Positions 8,885 through 18,598 of a stretch of 64,000 nucleotides of DNA are shown here, piece after piece. Position 1 is the first letter of the stretch; each line of letters begins with the position of its first letter. The notes beneath the pieces were generated by a model. That model was not told where the DNA came from and made no database searches. It was given only the letters and a program-made list of their open reading frames with translations. The translations under genes and the position numbers were made by a program. Source of the stretch: Chitinophagaceae bacterium (GTDB taxonomy: Bacteria > Bacteroidota > Bacteroidia > Chitinophagales > Chitinophagaceae); the NCBI GenBank assembly GCA_025360525.1, contig JANYCA010000137.1, forward strand, positions 1 to 64,000, in the 5' to 3' direction.

Positions 8885-9241
8885 ATGGCCAAGCATATAA
8901 AAACCGGACAACTGGGCGAACAACTGGGTGCTATCTACCTAGTAGAAAAAGGCTACCGGATACTTGCAGTTAACTGGCGACACTCCCGTTGGGAAGTAGA
9001 CGTAATTGCGGCCAAAGAAAATGTGCTGCATTTTATAGAAATTAAAACAAGAAGGAGCAAGCAATTTGGCTTGCCGGAAGAGAAAGTTGGCAATAAAAAA
9101 ATAATGAACCTGATAAATGCTGCGGAAGAATACCTTTATCAAAACCCTCAATGGCAGCGCATACAATTCGATATTTTAGCAATTACTATTCTAAACAACA
9201 AAACCCCTGACTATTTTTTGATAGAAGATGTGCATGTGTAA
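8885..9241 (+). CDS. YraN family (UPF0102) endonuclease-like protein
   Basis: A small cytoplasmic protein of 118 aa, the usual UPF0102 length. It has the restriction-endonuclease-like fold signature: GQLGEQLGAIYLVEKGYRIL at the start, then WEVDVIA with the metal-binding Asp and HFIEIKTRR with the E-x-K pair. The family is widespread and often near rnhB or rnhA, as here, which suggests a role in nucleic acid metabolism, possibly DNA recombination or repair, but its function is not settled. It is transcribed away from the DUF6580 gene. Confidence 0.88.
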   Translation: MAKHIKTGQLGEQLGAIYLVEKGYRILAVNWRHSRWEVDVIAAKENVLHFIEIKTRRSKQFGLPEEKVGNKKIMNLINAAEEYLYQNPQWQRIQFDILAITILNNKTPDYFLIEDVHV

Positions 9242-9359
9242 CGAGGCAAACGGCGGGTTGGGTTAATAATTTAGAGGTTTAGCGATTAAAGGTTTAAGCG
9301 GTTAGTTAGTTAGACGGGTAGATGGTATGAAGTTTAGAAATATTATAGCTTAAATATTT

Positions 9360-9884
9360 CTACAAACAACCATCAACTTTTAACTGCTTGTCCATCAGCA
9401 CTTTCATCTTCTCCACCATTTTATATGTAGCGGGACAGTATTCAATATTTTGCCTGTGTACATGCAAATAATCAAGCGGTTTCTTTTTGGTAAGATGAGG
9501 GAAACCAGCACAGTCCGAAGGCCTTATCGCATAGATCGAACATTTATTATCAGACTTATTTAAAAACTGGCAAGGTTGTTTTTTATTTTGCCAGTCCCCG
9601 GCCTTTTTATCGTACGTTAGCCATTTTTCTTTAAATGCTGGGACTGAAAGATTAAAATGAGCTGCAATTCGTTTTAAATCTGCCGGTGTAAAAGTAGGAG
9701 TCATTTTTTTACAACAATTCCCACAGGTTAAACAATCGGTTTCTGCCCAAACTTGCTTATCCACCTCCACTAACATTGCATGTAAACCTTTGGGAGCTTT
9801 CTTTTCTAACCTGGTTAAAAAAGATTTGAAGGATCTTTTATTGCGCTTTACTTTTTGCCTGAAGGATCGAATGTTAACTATCAT
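9360..9884 (-). CDS. YkgJ family cysteine-cluster protein
   Basis: A 174-aa cytoplasmic protein of the YkgJ/UPF0153 family, which carries a conserved Cys set thought to bind zinc or an Fe-S cluster. Visible are CLTCGNCCKKMTP (about residues 56-68), CQFLNKSDNKCSIYAIRPSDCAGFP (about 108-132), and another Cys in EYCPATYK. The basic N-terminus (RSFRQKVKRNKRSFKSF) is unusual and might contact nucleic acid or membrane, which is inference. Function unknown for the family. The 118 bp between it and YraN holds only low-complexity AG/TTAG-rich sequence. Confidence 0.86.
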   Translation of the reverse strand: MIVNIRSFRQKVKRNKRSFKSFLTRLEKKAPKGLHAMLVEVDKQVWAETDCLTCGNCCKKMTPTFTPADLKRIAAHFNLSVPAFKEKWLTYDKKAGDWQNKKQPCQFLNKSDNKCSIYAIRPSDCAGFPHLTKKKPLDYLHVHRQNIEYCPATYKMVEKMKVLMDKQLKVDGCL

Positions 9885-10138
9885 ATTATTTTGAACAGAT
9901 GTGCTACGAATATAGGGAAATATGGCGACTGGGAATTTGGAATTGATTGATAAATTTAACAGGGTTGATGTCGTTAACTAAGCATAGCGCATTGTTGAAA
10001 TGGGTAGCGTTGCTAGCATTTCAAAAAAATAGGTTTAGCCACTACGCTATAACAAAAAATAAAAATGGCAAACATCAAAACTGTCAGGAAAAAAAAATGA
10101 GCAATTTAAAATCGCTGCCCCGTTCGTAATTTGCACCT

Positions 10139-11038
10139 ATGTGGTTTGCATATAAAAAAGGCTTTAAAGCATATCTCCAACTGGAAAAATCATTGAGCGC
10201 AAACTCAGTTGAAGCTTACCTGCACGACATAGAAAAATTAACTACCTTCCTGGAAATATCAGGTAGTAAAATAGGTCCGCATGAAATTAAACTGCAGCAT
10301 CTTGAACAATTTATAGAATGGATCAGCAAATTGGGCATGGTTGCCGGCTCACAGGCAAGGATCATTTCGGGGTTAAGAAGTTTTTTTAAATACTGCATGC
10401 TTGAACAAATAATCACCATTGATCCGGCAGCATTGCTGGAAGCGCCCAAACTAAAAAGAGCCTTACCGGATATTCTCAGCTTTAATGAAATTGAAACAAT
10501 TATTCAGCAAATAGATTTAAGCAAACCCGAAGGCGGCCGAAACAAAGCCATACTGGAAACCCTTTACAGTTGCGGATTACGTGTAACAGAGCTGGTAAAT
10601 TTACGGCTAAGTTGTCTTTACCTTGATGTGGGTTTTATTAAAGTAATTGGCAAGGGCGACAAAGAAAGACTGGTACCAATTGGCAGCGATGCAATCAAAT
10701 ATATTAACATTTACAGACAAACTATACGAGTGCATGTAGCTCTTAAAAAAGGGAATGAAGATATATTGTTTGTAAACCGAAGAGGCGGGCAGTTGAGCAG
10801 AGTAATGATATTTTTGATTATAAAAGACCTTGCAAAAAAAGCCGGAATTAATAAAACTATTTCGCCACATACCTTCAGGCATTCCTTTGCCACACACCTG
10901 GTAGAAGGAGGGGCAGATTTACGTGCTGTGCAGGAAATGCTGGGCCATGAGAGCATCACTACCACAGAAATTTACACCCATTTAGACAGGCATTTTCTGC
11001 GGGAAACTTTACACCAGTTTCACCCTGCTTTTAAATAA
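10139..11038 (+). CDS. xerD: Site-specific tyrosine recombinase XerD
   Basis: A 299-aa tyrosine recombinase of typical XerD length. With XerC or alone it resolves chromosome dimers at dif during division. The N-terminal SAM-like DNA-binding domain covers about residues 1-100. The catalytic set is complete: Arg148 in SCGLRVTEL, Lys172 in GKGDKERLVP, His244 and Arg247 in HTFRHSFATHL, His270 in MLGHESI, and nucleophile Tyr279 in TEIYTHLD. There is no integrase context such as an att site or mobile element, so a housekeeping role is most likely. A near-promoter motif TAATTTG ends 7 nt before the ATG. Confidence 0.94.
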   Translation: MWFAYKKGFKAYLQLEKSLSANSVEAYLHDIEKLTTFLEISGSKIGPHEIKLQHLEQFIEWISKLGMVAGSQARIISGLRSFFKYCMLEQIITIDPAALLEAPKLKRALPDILSFNEIETIIQQIDLSKPEGGRNKAILETLYSCGLRVTELVNLRLSCLYLDVGFIKVIGKGDKERLVPIGSDAIKYINIYRQTIRVHVALKKGNEDILFVNRRGGQLSRVMIFLIIKDLAKKAGINKTISPHTFRHSFATHLVEGGADLRAVQEMLGHESITTTEIYTHLDRHFLRETLHQFHPAFK

Positions 11039-11095
11039 AATATTCGAAGAAAATTACTGTACGGCCGGTTGCAGGAATTGACGGAGAACCAATTG

Positions 11096-11890
11096 TTATT
11101 TTTGCTCCATTATTACTTCCTTAGGTTGAAAAGAAGCAGCATCTTCCTGGTAAATATTTTTTACATTACTCCGGTAGTTTTTAAACAGGCTCATCCAGCG
11201 TAATTTTAATACGCCAATTACGCCTTCCTTGATGATACCCTTGTTCATTTTACTCTCGCCAAGTTTGCGATCCTGGAAGCTAATGGGCACTTCAGCAATA
11301 AGGAAATTTAATTTCCATGCGGCAAACTTCATCTCAATCTGAAAAGCATATCCTAAAAAATGTATAGCAGAGAGATTAATCGCCTCCAATACTTCCCTTC
11401 TGTAGCATACAAAACCTGCAGTAGGATCCATAATTGGCATCCAGGTAATTAGCCTTGTATACAAAGAAGCTCCTTTAGATAATAATATTCTATCCGCTGG
11501 CCAGTTTACCACCGAACCACCTTTTACATATCGTGAACCTACCGCAATATCAGCGCCTTTTTTACAAACCTCATACAACTTTTCCAGGTCGGTAGGGTTG
11601 TGAGAAAAGTCGGCATCCATTTCAAAAATAAATTGATAACCATTTTGTAACGCCCAGCGAAAGCCATGAATATAAGCAGTACCAAGCCCCTGCTTACCGG
11701 TACGTTCCACAATAAATAACTGCCCGGGGTATTTTGTAAATAATGATTTTACAATGGCAGCCGTACCATCTGGAGATCCGTCATCAATCACTAAAATATG
11801 ATAGTGTTGTTGTAAAAGAAACACGGCACCAATAATTTTTTCGATGTTTTCTTTTTCGTTAAAAGTCGGTATAATGACTAGTTTCTCCAA
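11096..11890 (-). CDS. GT2 family polyprenol-monophosphate mannosyltransferase-like protein
   Basis: A 264-aa glycosyltransferase family 2 enzyme resembling dolichyl/polyprenyl-phosphate mannose synthases, which load a sugar from a GDP or UDP donor onto a lipid phosphate carrier. Signatures are LVIIPTFNEKENIEKII at the N-terminus, ILVIDDGSPDGTA (donor binding), FEMDADFSHNP with the DxD-like metal site, GSRYVKGG, and the late RKLGESKMNKGI. No C-terminal membrane domain is present, so it is the soluble or peripheral type. The start is TTG: an in-frame stop lies two codons upstream and the family core begins at residue 4, so no ATG can serve. Confidence 0.9.
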   Translation of the reverse strand: MEKLVIIPTFNEKENIEKIIGAVFLLQQHYHILVIDDGSPDGTAAIVKSLFTKYPGQLFIVERTGKQGLGTAYIHGFRWALQNGYQFIFEMDADFSHNPTDLEKLYEVCKKGADIAVGSRYVKGGSVVNWPADRILLSKGASLYTRLITWMPIMDPTAGFVCYRREVLEAINLSAIHFLGYAFQIEMKFAAWKLNFLIAEVPISFQDRKLGESKMNKGIIKEGVIGVLKLRWMSLFKNYRSNVKNIYQEDAASFQPKEVIMEQK

Positions 11891-11897
11891 TGCTGTT

Positions 11898-11905
11898 TAA
11901 AGATA
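11898..11905 (-). promoter_or_regulatory. -7 promoter element just upstream of the GT2 gene
   Basis: TATCTTTA on the minus strand fits the Bacteroidota -7 pattern TAnnTTTG in all but the last base. It ends 7 nt before the TTG start codon, so the transcript would have almost no leader. Same arrangement as mnmE, the J-domain gene and the MOSC gene in this window. Confidence 0.45.
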
Positions 11906-11968
11906 GTTGATTACGAAATTACAGTTTGCCGGTTGATTTGAAATCAACATATTTCCAACATTTCCTCT

Positions 11969-12742
11969 TTAAATATTTTTTAACAAGGTTCTGTTTAATA
12001 TTTCAGTGAGCTTTTGCTTGGTGTGCAAAGGAAAATCTCCCCTCATCATCCAGTCGTAGTATTGAGGTTCCGCTTTAAGCACATCCGTTACCGGCCTGCC
12101 TTTATGCTTTCCAAAGTTGAACACCTCCACTCCTTTATCATCAAATAAAAAGCGGCGGGCATAGTCCACAATCTTCTCCTCTCCTATCGAATTTAAAATG
12201 GTATCAATGGTGCTGCCGAGGTGAGGATAACGTTCTAATTGAGATAAGAAAACGTCAATCGTGGCATTTACATCCGCCTCCGCACTGTGAGCGTCAATCA
12301 ACTCTTTCTGGCAATAAAATTTATAGGCAGCCGATAATGTTCTTGGCTCCATCGTATAAAAAATATGCTGTACATCAATCATGCGACGTTTGCTTAAATC
12401 CACCTCCATACCTGCTCTCAAAAATTCTTCCATCAACATTGGAATATCAAAACGGTTACTGTTGTAGCCACCCATATCACAGTTCTCAATAAATTGCTTT
12501 AGTTCGTTACCTGCCTGCTTAAAAGTAGGCGCATCTTTTACCATTTCATCAGTAATGCCGTGTATATCGGTCGTTTGCTTTGGAATGGGCATTTGCGGAT
12601 TGATGAGCTTGCGTTTTACATGGCGGGTGCCATCGGGTAAAATTTTAACCATGGCCACTTCAACAATTCTATCGGTTGAAAGATTTACACCAGTTGTTTC
12701 TAGATCGATAAAGGCCACCGGACGGGTTAATTGTAAAGACAT
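11969..12742 (-). CDS. DnaQ-like 3'-5' exonuclease with exodeoxyribonuclease X-type C-terminal domain
   Basis: A 257-aa DEDDh exonuclease. Catalytic residues are Asp13 and Glu15 in FIDLETTG, Asp99 in NRFDIPML, His152 and Asp157 in AHSAEADVNA. The C-terminal part (about 205-257), with VFNFGKHKGRPVTDVL and YYDWMMRGDFP, is the small domain seen in exodeoxyribonuclease X-like proteins. It probably trims DNA 3' ends during repair or proofreading, though RNA substrates are possible for this fold. The start at 12742 (MSLQLTRP) is preferred because the 31 residues that an upstream in-frame start would add are unlike the family. Confidence 0.88.
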   Translation of the reverse strand: MSLQLTRPVAFIDLETTGVNLSTDRIVEVAMVKILPDGTRHVKRKLINPQMPIPKQTTDIHGITDEMVKDAPTFKQAGNELKQFIENCDMGGYNSNRFDIPMLMEEFLRAGMEVDLSKRRMIDVQHIFYTMEPRTLSAAYKFYCQKELIDAHSAEADVNATIDVFLSQLERYPHLGSTIDTILNSIGEEKIVDYARRFLFDDKGVEVFNFGKHKGRPVTDVLKAEPQYYDWMMRGDFPLHTKQKLTEILNRTLLKNI

Positions 12743-13016
12743 TGAGAGCAATATTGAATGTTTATAAACAGATTTAAAGAATTTTAAAAAGCATGTAGCG
12801 GCGTTTTGAAAAAGTATGTAACCGACTAGTGACAAACCTAAAGTTAATTTTTGACATTTTCACTAATTCAGCCTTAAAATAAGCTACAACCATTATTAAA
12901 AAAGCATCCCCTTCTATAGAAGCAACCTTACCACGCCTTTACATTATGCCTGCCGATAACCAAAGGCGAAAATATATCTGAAACACCATTGAAATAAAAT
13001 CATTTGTAACACGCTG

Positions 13017-13024
13017 TATCTTTG
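13017..13024 (+). promoter_or_regulatory. -7 promoter element abutting the mnmE start
   Basis: TATCTTTG is a perfect match to TAnnTTTG and is followed by CGCC and then the ATG at 13029. The expected transcription start would fall on or within a few bases of the start codon, so mnmE may be made from a leaderless or nearly leaderless mRNA. No clean TTG at the usual -33 distance is seen. Confidence 0.55.
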
Positions 13025-13028
13025 CGCC

Positions 13029-14384
13029 ATGTTTACAAAATTAGCCGGCTGGGATGATACAATTGTTGCATTGGCAACCGCACAGGGCATCGGCGCCATT
13101 GCTGTTATCCGCCTTAGTGGCCCCGATGCCATTGATATTATTAACCAGTTATTTCTATCAAAAAACCTAACCAAAAAACCCTCTCATACAGTACATATTG
13201 GTATGCTCACTTTTGATGATAACCCATTGGATGAAGTGGTTGTTTCGTTGTTTAAAAACCCTACCAGTTATACCGGTGAGGATGTGGTGGAAATCAGTTG
13301 CCACGGAAGCCAGGCAATTGCACAAACGATAATGCAGGCCTGTATCAGCAAGGGCGCAAGACTGGCAAAAGCAGGTGAGTTTACACAACGTGCTTTTCTA
13401 CATGGAAAAATGGATTTAACACAAGCTGAATCTGTGGCTGATTTAATTGCCAGCAATACTGCTGCACAACAACAGGCAGCATTACATAATTTAAAAGGTG
13501 GGTTTAAAAAAGACTTAACCAGCATCCGGGAAAAGCTGATTGAGTTTAGTGCATTAATGGAACTGGAATTGGACTTTGCAGAAGAGGATGTACAGTTTGC
13601 AGATAGAAAAAAATTCAATGAACTGCTTGCAGAAGCAACCACAAAAGTAAAAAACTTGATAGCCTCTTTTAAATTGGGAAATGTGGTAGTTAATGGTGTT
13701 AAAGTAGCCATAGTTGGCAAACCTAACGCCGGCAAAAGCACGCTGTTAAATACTTTACTGAATGATGAAAGGGCTATTGTAAGCGCCATTGCAGGCACCA
13801 CAAGAGACACCGTTGAAGAAACCATCAACATTAAAGGCATTCTGTTTCATTTTATAGACACGGCAGGTATACGTAACCATACCAATGATGAAATTGAGCA
13901 AATAGGCATCCGGAAATCGAAAGAAAAAATTGAACTGGCTGATATCGTTATTTGGCTGGTGGATAAAGATGAAGTGATTGAAAACAATGAAATAAAAAAT
14001 TCATTATCGCACAAGAATCACCTTGTCGTAATTAATAAAATTGATGACCAAATCATCGTTAATAAAAGCCCGGATTATTACTACATTTCTGCCAAACAAA
14101 AAACCGGCATTGAAGCCCTCACCAATGCCCTGTACAATAAAGTAGTACAGCAGGAAATTAATACAGAAAACACGCTAGTTACCAACAGCAGGCATTTGCA
14201 ACATTTACAAAAAATTGAAGAATACCTGGAAAGCATTCAGGCAGGTATGCAACAAAACCTAAGCACCGATTTAATAGCGCCCGACATAAAACTATGCCTG
14301 CAACAAATAGGTGAACTTACCGGCACCATCACCAATGAAACGGTATTGGATTATGTGTTTAGTAAATTTTGTATTGGCAAATAA
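13029..14384 (+). CDS. mnmE: tRNA modification GTPase MnmE
   Basis: MnmE (TrmE), 451 aa. With MnmG it adds the carboxymethylaminomethyl group to C5 of the wobble uridine of certain tRNAs. The N-terminal tetrahydrofolate-binding domain (about 1-120) begins TIVALATAQGIGAIAVIRLSG. A helical domain follows, with an inserted G domain that has P-loop GKPNAGKST (230-238), G3 DTAG (from 277) and G4 NKID. The C-terminus is FCIGK, with the catalytic Cys of the family. Length and motifs are standard. The start is fixed by the promoter motif directly upstream. Confidence 0.97.
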   Translation: MFTKLAGWDDTIVALATAQGIGAIAVIRLSGPDAIDIINQLFLSKNLTKKPSHTVHIGMLTFDDNPLDEVVVSLFKNPTSYTGEDVVEISCHGSQAIAQTIMQACISKGARLAKAGEFTQRAFLHGKMDLTQAESVADLIASNTAAQQQAALHNLKGGFKKDLTSIREKLIEFSALMELELDFAEEDVQFADRKKFNELLAEATTKVKNLIASFKLGNVVVNGVKVAIVGKPNAGKSTLLNTLLNDERAIVSAIAGTTRDTVEETINIKGILFHFIDTAGIRNHTNDEIEQIGIRKSKEKIELADIVIWLVDKDEVIENNEIKNSLSHKNHLVVINKIDDQIIVNKSPDYYYISAKQKTGIEALTNALYNKVVQQEINTENTLVTNSRHLQHLQKIEEYLESIQAGMQQNLSTDLIAPDIKLCLQQIGELTGTITNETVLDYVFSKFCIGK

Positions 14385-14431
14385 TTATTAAACAACAATC
14401 CGGTTGGTTTCATCAATAGAAAGAATAATTG

Positions 14432-17400
14432 TTATTTCCGTTGAACAATTACTTTTAATATTGTTGATTTTTTATCAGGACTTATTACCTGCAGCTGGTA
14501 GCTTCCGTTCAATAAATTTTGAAAGGCATTGATTGATTGAATACTTTTTCCTCCGGCATAATTAATCGTTTTATCAATCAGTATTTCTCCTGCATTATTG
14601 TATAATCTAACGTTATAACTACCTGCGGCTATTTCATTCATTTGCAAATCAATTGTATTGGAAATAACAGGATTTGGAATAACAGACATTCCCTGGTTCT
14701 TGTTAATCCTTTTTATATTTTCGGCATTGATACTAGCTGTCGTCGCATTATTCAATGAAATTTTTTGAGAACCAGCTGTATCAACAGGCGGAATAAATAT
14801 AAGCTGGAACCGATTGGGATTTGACGATAAAATATCAAAATCAATTTTGAAATTGTAAACAAAAGAAGCATTAATGCTTACCGGAGATTTACTATTTAGA
14901 TACACATCTTCCAGGTAAATTGAAGTGCCTTTTGGTAAATCAATAGAATCCACTTCAAACTGTAGCTGGTAACTTTTCTGCTTCATTTTTGTAATGTTGT
15001 AAACAATAGTGTCAGCTTGTACAATCGGTTTTCTTCTTTCGATAGCAAGTTTATCTCCATTCGCTGTTAAAGAAAAACTTTCTTCAAAATTGTCCAGTTT
15101 TTTCATATCACCTTTATCGGTTTCATTGCTGCTGTTTTGCAGAAATGACAGCATTGCAGCATCGATTAATTCTGCGCTGCTATCCGCATTAACACCCAGC
15201 AACGAAGCCCGTATTGTATTGAAAGAACGAACCGGACGAAACATACTTATATTGCTGTTAACCGATTTGTCCGATTCCCTTACTGCCACATTTCCGGCAG
15301 CACCATTGTAATCGATTAATATTGCGGAACAAGATTGAATAGCTCCTGAGTTATCTACATTGCTGGCAATATTTCTATCGTACCTGCCTGTTGAACTGTT
15401 ATAACTCAGCGCAACCCATCCGCCAATACCGTTAAGCCCGCCAAGGTTAACATCCCACATATAAAAAGCATCCGCAAATCCGGCTTCTACATTTGCGGGG
15501 TTTTGCAAAAGTTTGTGAAAATCAATGGCAGACGGATAAGGGTTATTCAGCACCCTGAAACTGGAGGTACCACTTTTAAAACCCGGGTTCATAACCACAT
15601 TTTGAAGCCCGGTATTTATAAATCCTTTAACTCTTAAAACGGTGGAAGTTAACGGAGCAGCCGTGCCTAATGACAACTGTATACTTCTGTTTCCACGAAC
15701 AAATAAAAGATAGCCGGGCTGATCTGTAACATTCCCGGTATTGGTCGCCGCAGGAATGCCATTTAAGCCCTTAGGAGTATAATATTTTATGGAAGTGTTG
15801 CCATTAATATTTAAATCGTAACCCGGGTTGGCTACCGGGTAACCAAACGATATATGGGTACCATAACCAGGGGCAGGGTTTGTGGTATAAGTATTGGTTG
15901 CAGGGTTTGTAACTACTGCCCCTTCCTGCCATGACTCACTGATGGTAACATTGCTTGTAGCTGTGATAGGGGCAGTAATAAAGCGCCACGCTCTTCGGGC
16001 AGAAATATATCTTTCAACAACAACTTTCCCTGCAATAGAATTATTACTATTAACATTGTTATTGGTTATATCTCCAACGCTTGCTGTATTTGCAGATGAA
16101 GATAACAACGTAAGATTATCGTTTGTTTGAAGCAAGGCGTCATTGACATTTCCAAATGATACTGCACCTGAAACTTTTAACATTCCGCCACTTGCAAGTA
16201 CAGCCACACTTGGGTTAGAAGCGGACGCACCTGCTGTTACATTACTGATAGTAAGGTTATTAATTGTATTAGAAACAAAGTTTGCTGCGCTAATTGTTTG
16301 GGGGTTGGATCCAATCAATTCCACCATTCCTGTAATGGCTTTTATTCCATTCTGGCTATTTATATTCCCTGCTAATTTTAAAACACCTGTTGCCGTTAGT
16401 GAAACAACAGCACCCGCTAAAATAGTTAAGCTATTAACAGAAACAGAACCATTAATTATAGGATAATTATTTAGCCCATTTTCAATTATAATATTTTCTG
16501 CCGAAGTTGGCACGATACCATTACACCAATTTAAGGTGCTATTCCAGTCGGTATTAATACCTAACCATTTGCCCGTGTTAGAAACGCTTAAAACAACTTT
16601 ATTGCTGGTTGCCGATGCACAAAAAGCATTTTTAACAACAGCTCGGTAAAAAGTAGTTAAGGGCAAATTGGTTGCTGTTAAAGTAGCTGTATTATTTAAG
16701 ATGGTACTTACAGTAGCAAAATTATCAGCCGATGATTCCCACTGTGTTATTACTCCTACATAATCGCTAAGAGTAAGAATGGTATTGTTTACACCAGAAC
16801 AGATATTAGCATTTCCACTCAAATTACCGCCAACCGACAATGCACTAACGGTTACTGCAACTGGAATTCTTGACGCACTTCTGCACCCAGAAGAACTTAT
16901 TAATGTACCTGCAAAATAATCGGCTGTGGTAGTAGGATTAATCGTAAAATCAACTCCACTTGCACTTGTGCCAATACTTGTACCACCCGATGCAACAGTA
17001 AACCACTCAATAGTGTTGCCTGCAGAAGTTGCAGTAATATTAGATGGGTATCCAAAACAAACGGCAGCAGGCGTTGCTAATACCGCTGTTGCTATTGAAG
17101 GAACAGGATTAACCGTAACACTAAACGTTTTTGTAGTAATAAAATCTTTATCCCCTGCTTTATATACGCTGCAGGAAATAATATATTCTTTTGAAGTAGC
17201 AAAACTGGCAGGTGTAAATGTAGCAACAGTTGCAGTATTAAAATTTGAAGCAGCTGCTGGTGAAATACCATTTGCGGTGTTTACCGACCAACTGCAATCG
17301 TAACTTAACATTGTATTTAAGGGCAATAAAGTTGCTGAAATGGTACTTCCATAGCAAACTGAAACAGCAGACACGGCGAGTGTAAACTGGGGAATGCCAC

Positions 17401-17923
17401 CAGCAATATTTATATCGGAAAAGGTTAAGGCTGCTGGACCAGAATTATTATTGGCTACAGCAATAAGTGTAGTTCCTACCCATAATCGTTGAGATGAATT
17501 TCCTCCACCGGGCCTTAAACCAGCCGCTGAATCTTTTATTACAATGGTCGTTCCGGCTGAAAAAGTCAAATCACTATTATTTGTCCAATAAATTTGTCCG
17601 TTGGGGCCGTTAATTACAACGCTTGTAAAACCGGGCAATATTGTATTGCGGGTTAAGTTAAGCGTACCGTTAATGGTAAGTACACCGCTGTAAGCAGCTA
17701 AAGTATCCGCCCTAACTATTGTACCGGATGATACTGTAAAATTTGCATTTGCATCTTTCGGAAAAATTAAAATACAAAAAAAAGTAAGTAGCAAACCTAC
17801 TGTTGTATTACCGATACTTCTTCGGTTATGTAGTGAAATCTTTGAAGAAATGCATTCAACCATTTTGCAGATTGTCTGCAAATTTGAAAAAACTTCTGGG
17901 TTAAAAGTAGTGGTTATTTTCAT
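14432..17923 (-). CDS. Large secreted T9SS surface protein with Ig-like domains
   Basis: A 1163-aa secreted protein. A long N-terminus with a hydrophobic core (VGLLLTFFCILIF, about residues 42-54) is probably the signal peptide; a start nearer to it is possible. A beta-rich region (about 60-190) is followed by two or more Ig-like domains, for example the one with CFGYPSNITATSAGNTIEWF. A C-terminal region from about residue 640 (RYISARRAWRFITAPI) closely resembles part of the 2033-aa protein at 48197. The end is a T9SS type A sorting domain with SVIPNPVISNTIDLQM and terminal KVIVQRK. It is therefore exported by T9SS and attached to or released from the surface; likely adhesive, with no enzyme motif seen. 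Confidence 0.85.
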   Translation of the reverse strand: MKITTTFNPEVFSNLQTICKMVECISSKISLHNRRSIGNTTVGLLLTFFCILIFPKDANANFTVSSGTIVRADTLAAYSGVLTINGTLNLTRNTILPGFTSVVINGPNGQIYWTNNSDLTFSAGTTIVIKDSAAGLRPGGGNSSQRLWVGTTLIAVANNNSGPAALTFSDINIAGGIPQFTLAVSAVSVCYGSTISATLLPLNTMLSYDCSWSVNTANGISPAAASNFNTATVATFTPASFATSKEYIISCSVYKAGDKDFITTKTFSVTVNPVPSIATAVLATPAAVCFGYPSNITATSAGNTIEWFTVASGGTSIGTSASGVDFTINPTTTADYFAGTLISSSGCRSASRIPVAVTVSALSVGGNLSGNANICSGVNNTILTLSDYVGVITQWESSADNFATVSTILNNTATLTATNLPLTTFYRAVVKNAFCASATSNKVVLSVSNTGKWLGINTDWNSTLNWCNGIVPTSAENIIIENGLNNYPIINGSVSVNSLTILAGAVVSLTATGVLKLAGNINSQNGIKAITGMVELIGSNPQTISAANFVSNTINNLTISNVTAGASASNPSVAVLASGGMLKVSGAVSFGNVNDALLQTNDNLTLLSSSANTASVGDITNNNVNSNNSIAGKVVVERYISARRAWRFITAPITATSNVTISESWQEGAVVTNPATNTYTTNPAPGYGTHISFGYPVANPGYDLNINGNTSIKYYTPKGLNGIPAATNTGNVTDQPGYLLFVRGNRSIQLSLGTAAPLTSTVLRVKGFINTGLQNVVMNPGFKSGTSSFRVLNNPYPSAIDFHKLLQNPANVEAGFADAFYMWDVNLGGLNGIGGWVALSYNSSTGRYDRNIASNVDNSGAIQSCSAILIDYNGAAGNVAVRESDKSVNSNISMFRPVRSFNTIRASLLGVNADSSAELIDAAMLSFLQNSSNETDKGDMKKLDNFEESFSLTANGDKLAIERRKPIVQADTIVYNITKMKQKSYQLQFEVDSIDLPKGTSIYLEDVYLNSKSPVSINASFVYNFKIDFDILSSNPNRFQLIFIPPVDTAGSQKISLNNATTASINAENIKRINKNQGMSVIPNPVISNTIDLQMNEIAAGSYNVRLYNNAGEILIDKTINYAGGKSIQSINAFQNLLNGSYQLQVISPDKKSTILKVIVQRK

Positions 17924-18530
17924 ATTGTAGGGTTTTAAAAAAATGAACTAAAATCAACTATTGATAAAAAAATAAAAATATTATTAACCTGTCTGCAACG
18001 GTTGAATACTGATTTTTAACCCTAAAATAACTACAGTTATCATTGATTTTTTTTTGAGTCAATATTTAGCGTATTGCTCATGATTCAATCAGGCTTTTAA
18101 AGACCGGCCGTTTATTTGCTACTGCATGATAAAATCATCTATTAAAACACATGGACTTAATTACAGTACCATTTAAATTACCTGCTAATTTATCAATATA
18201 TAATTGTCTATAAATAATTAAAATAAATACGCCACTAAAGCATGTAAAAGAGGAAACATTTATTTAATAACTTAAACAATTTTATTGGAAATACTAAATA
18301 ACAGCCAATCTTTTGAGCAAAAAATAAAAATCACTTTTTGAAAAAGGTAATAATAAAATGTCTGGGAGGTGTAGTGTGGTTTTCACAGTAAAATAGGGTT
18401 TAGTTGTAAATTCGGATTTCATTATGAAGGTAACTAAACTTAATTGGTATCACCAAATAAATTTCCGCTACAGTGAATTACCAGCCCTACTGTTGGGGAC
18501 TTAAATTTGCCCAGCGAGTAACCATTACAG
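17924..18530. other. AT-rich intergenic region upstream of the 1163-aa T9SS gene
   Basis: About 600 bp without a credible gene. At 18220-18234, minus strand, TGGCGTATTTATTTT lies 297 nt before the T9SS start. It is a poor relative of the TGGCAT-N5-TTG elements found at the same distance before four other genes, but lacks the key G of the -12 half. I see no tRNA or clear hairpin in the stretch other than the SDR terminator at its right end. Confidence 0.4.
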
Positions 18531-18562
18531 AAAAAAAGGAGGCCAATTTTATATGGTCTCCT
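18531..18562 (-). terminator. Intrinsic terminator of the SDR gene
   Basis: AGGAGGCCA (18537-18545) and TGGTCTCCT (18554-18562) pair along 9 positions with one G-U wobble. On the minus strand the hairpin is followed by a run of six to seven T. It is 37 bp past the SDR stop codon. Confidence 0.8.
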
Positions 18563-18598
18563 TCATTATCGCCTGCCTTAATTCCATTCTTTAATAAA

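Noticed and set aside
9947..10129. 60-aa open frame before xerD
   Set aside because: Low-complexity AT-rich translation with no family likeness; its 3' end runs into the xerD promoter region.
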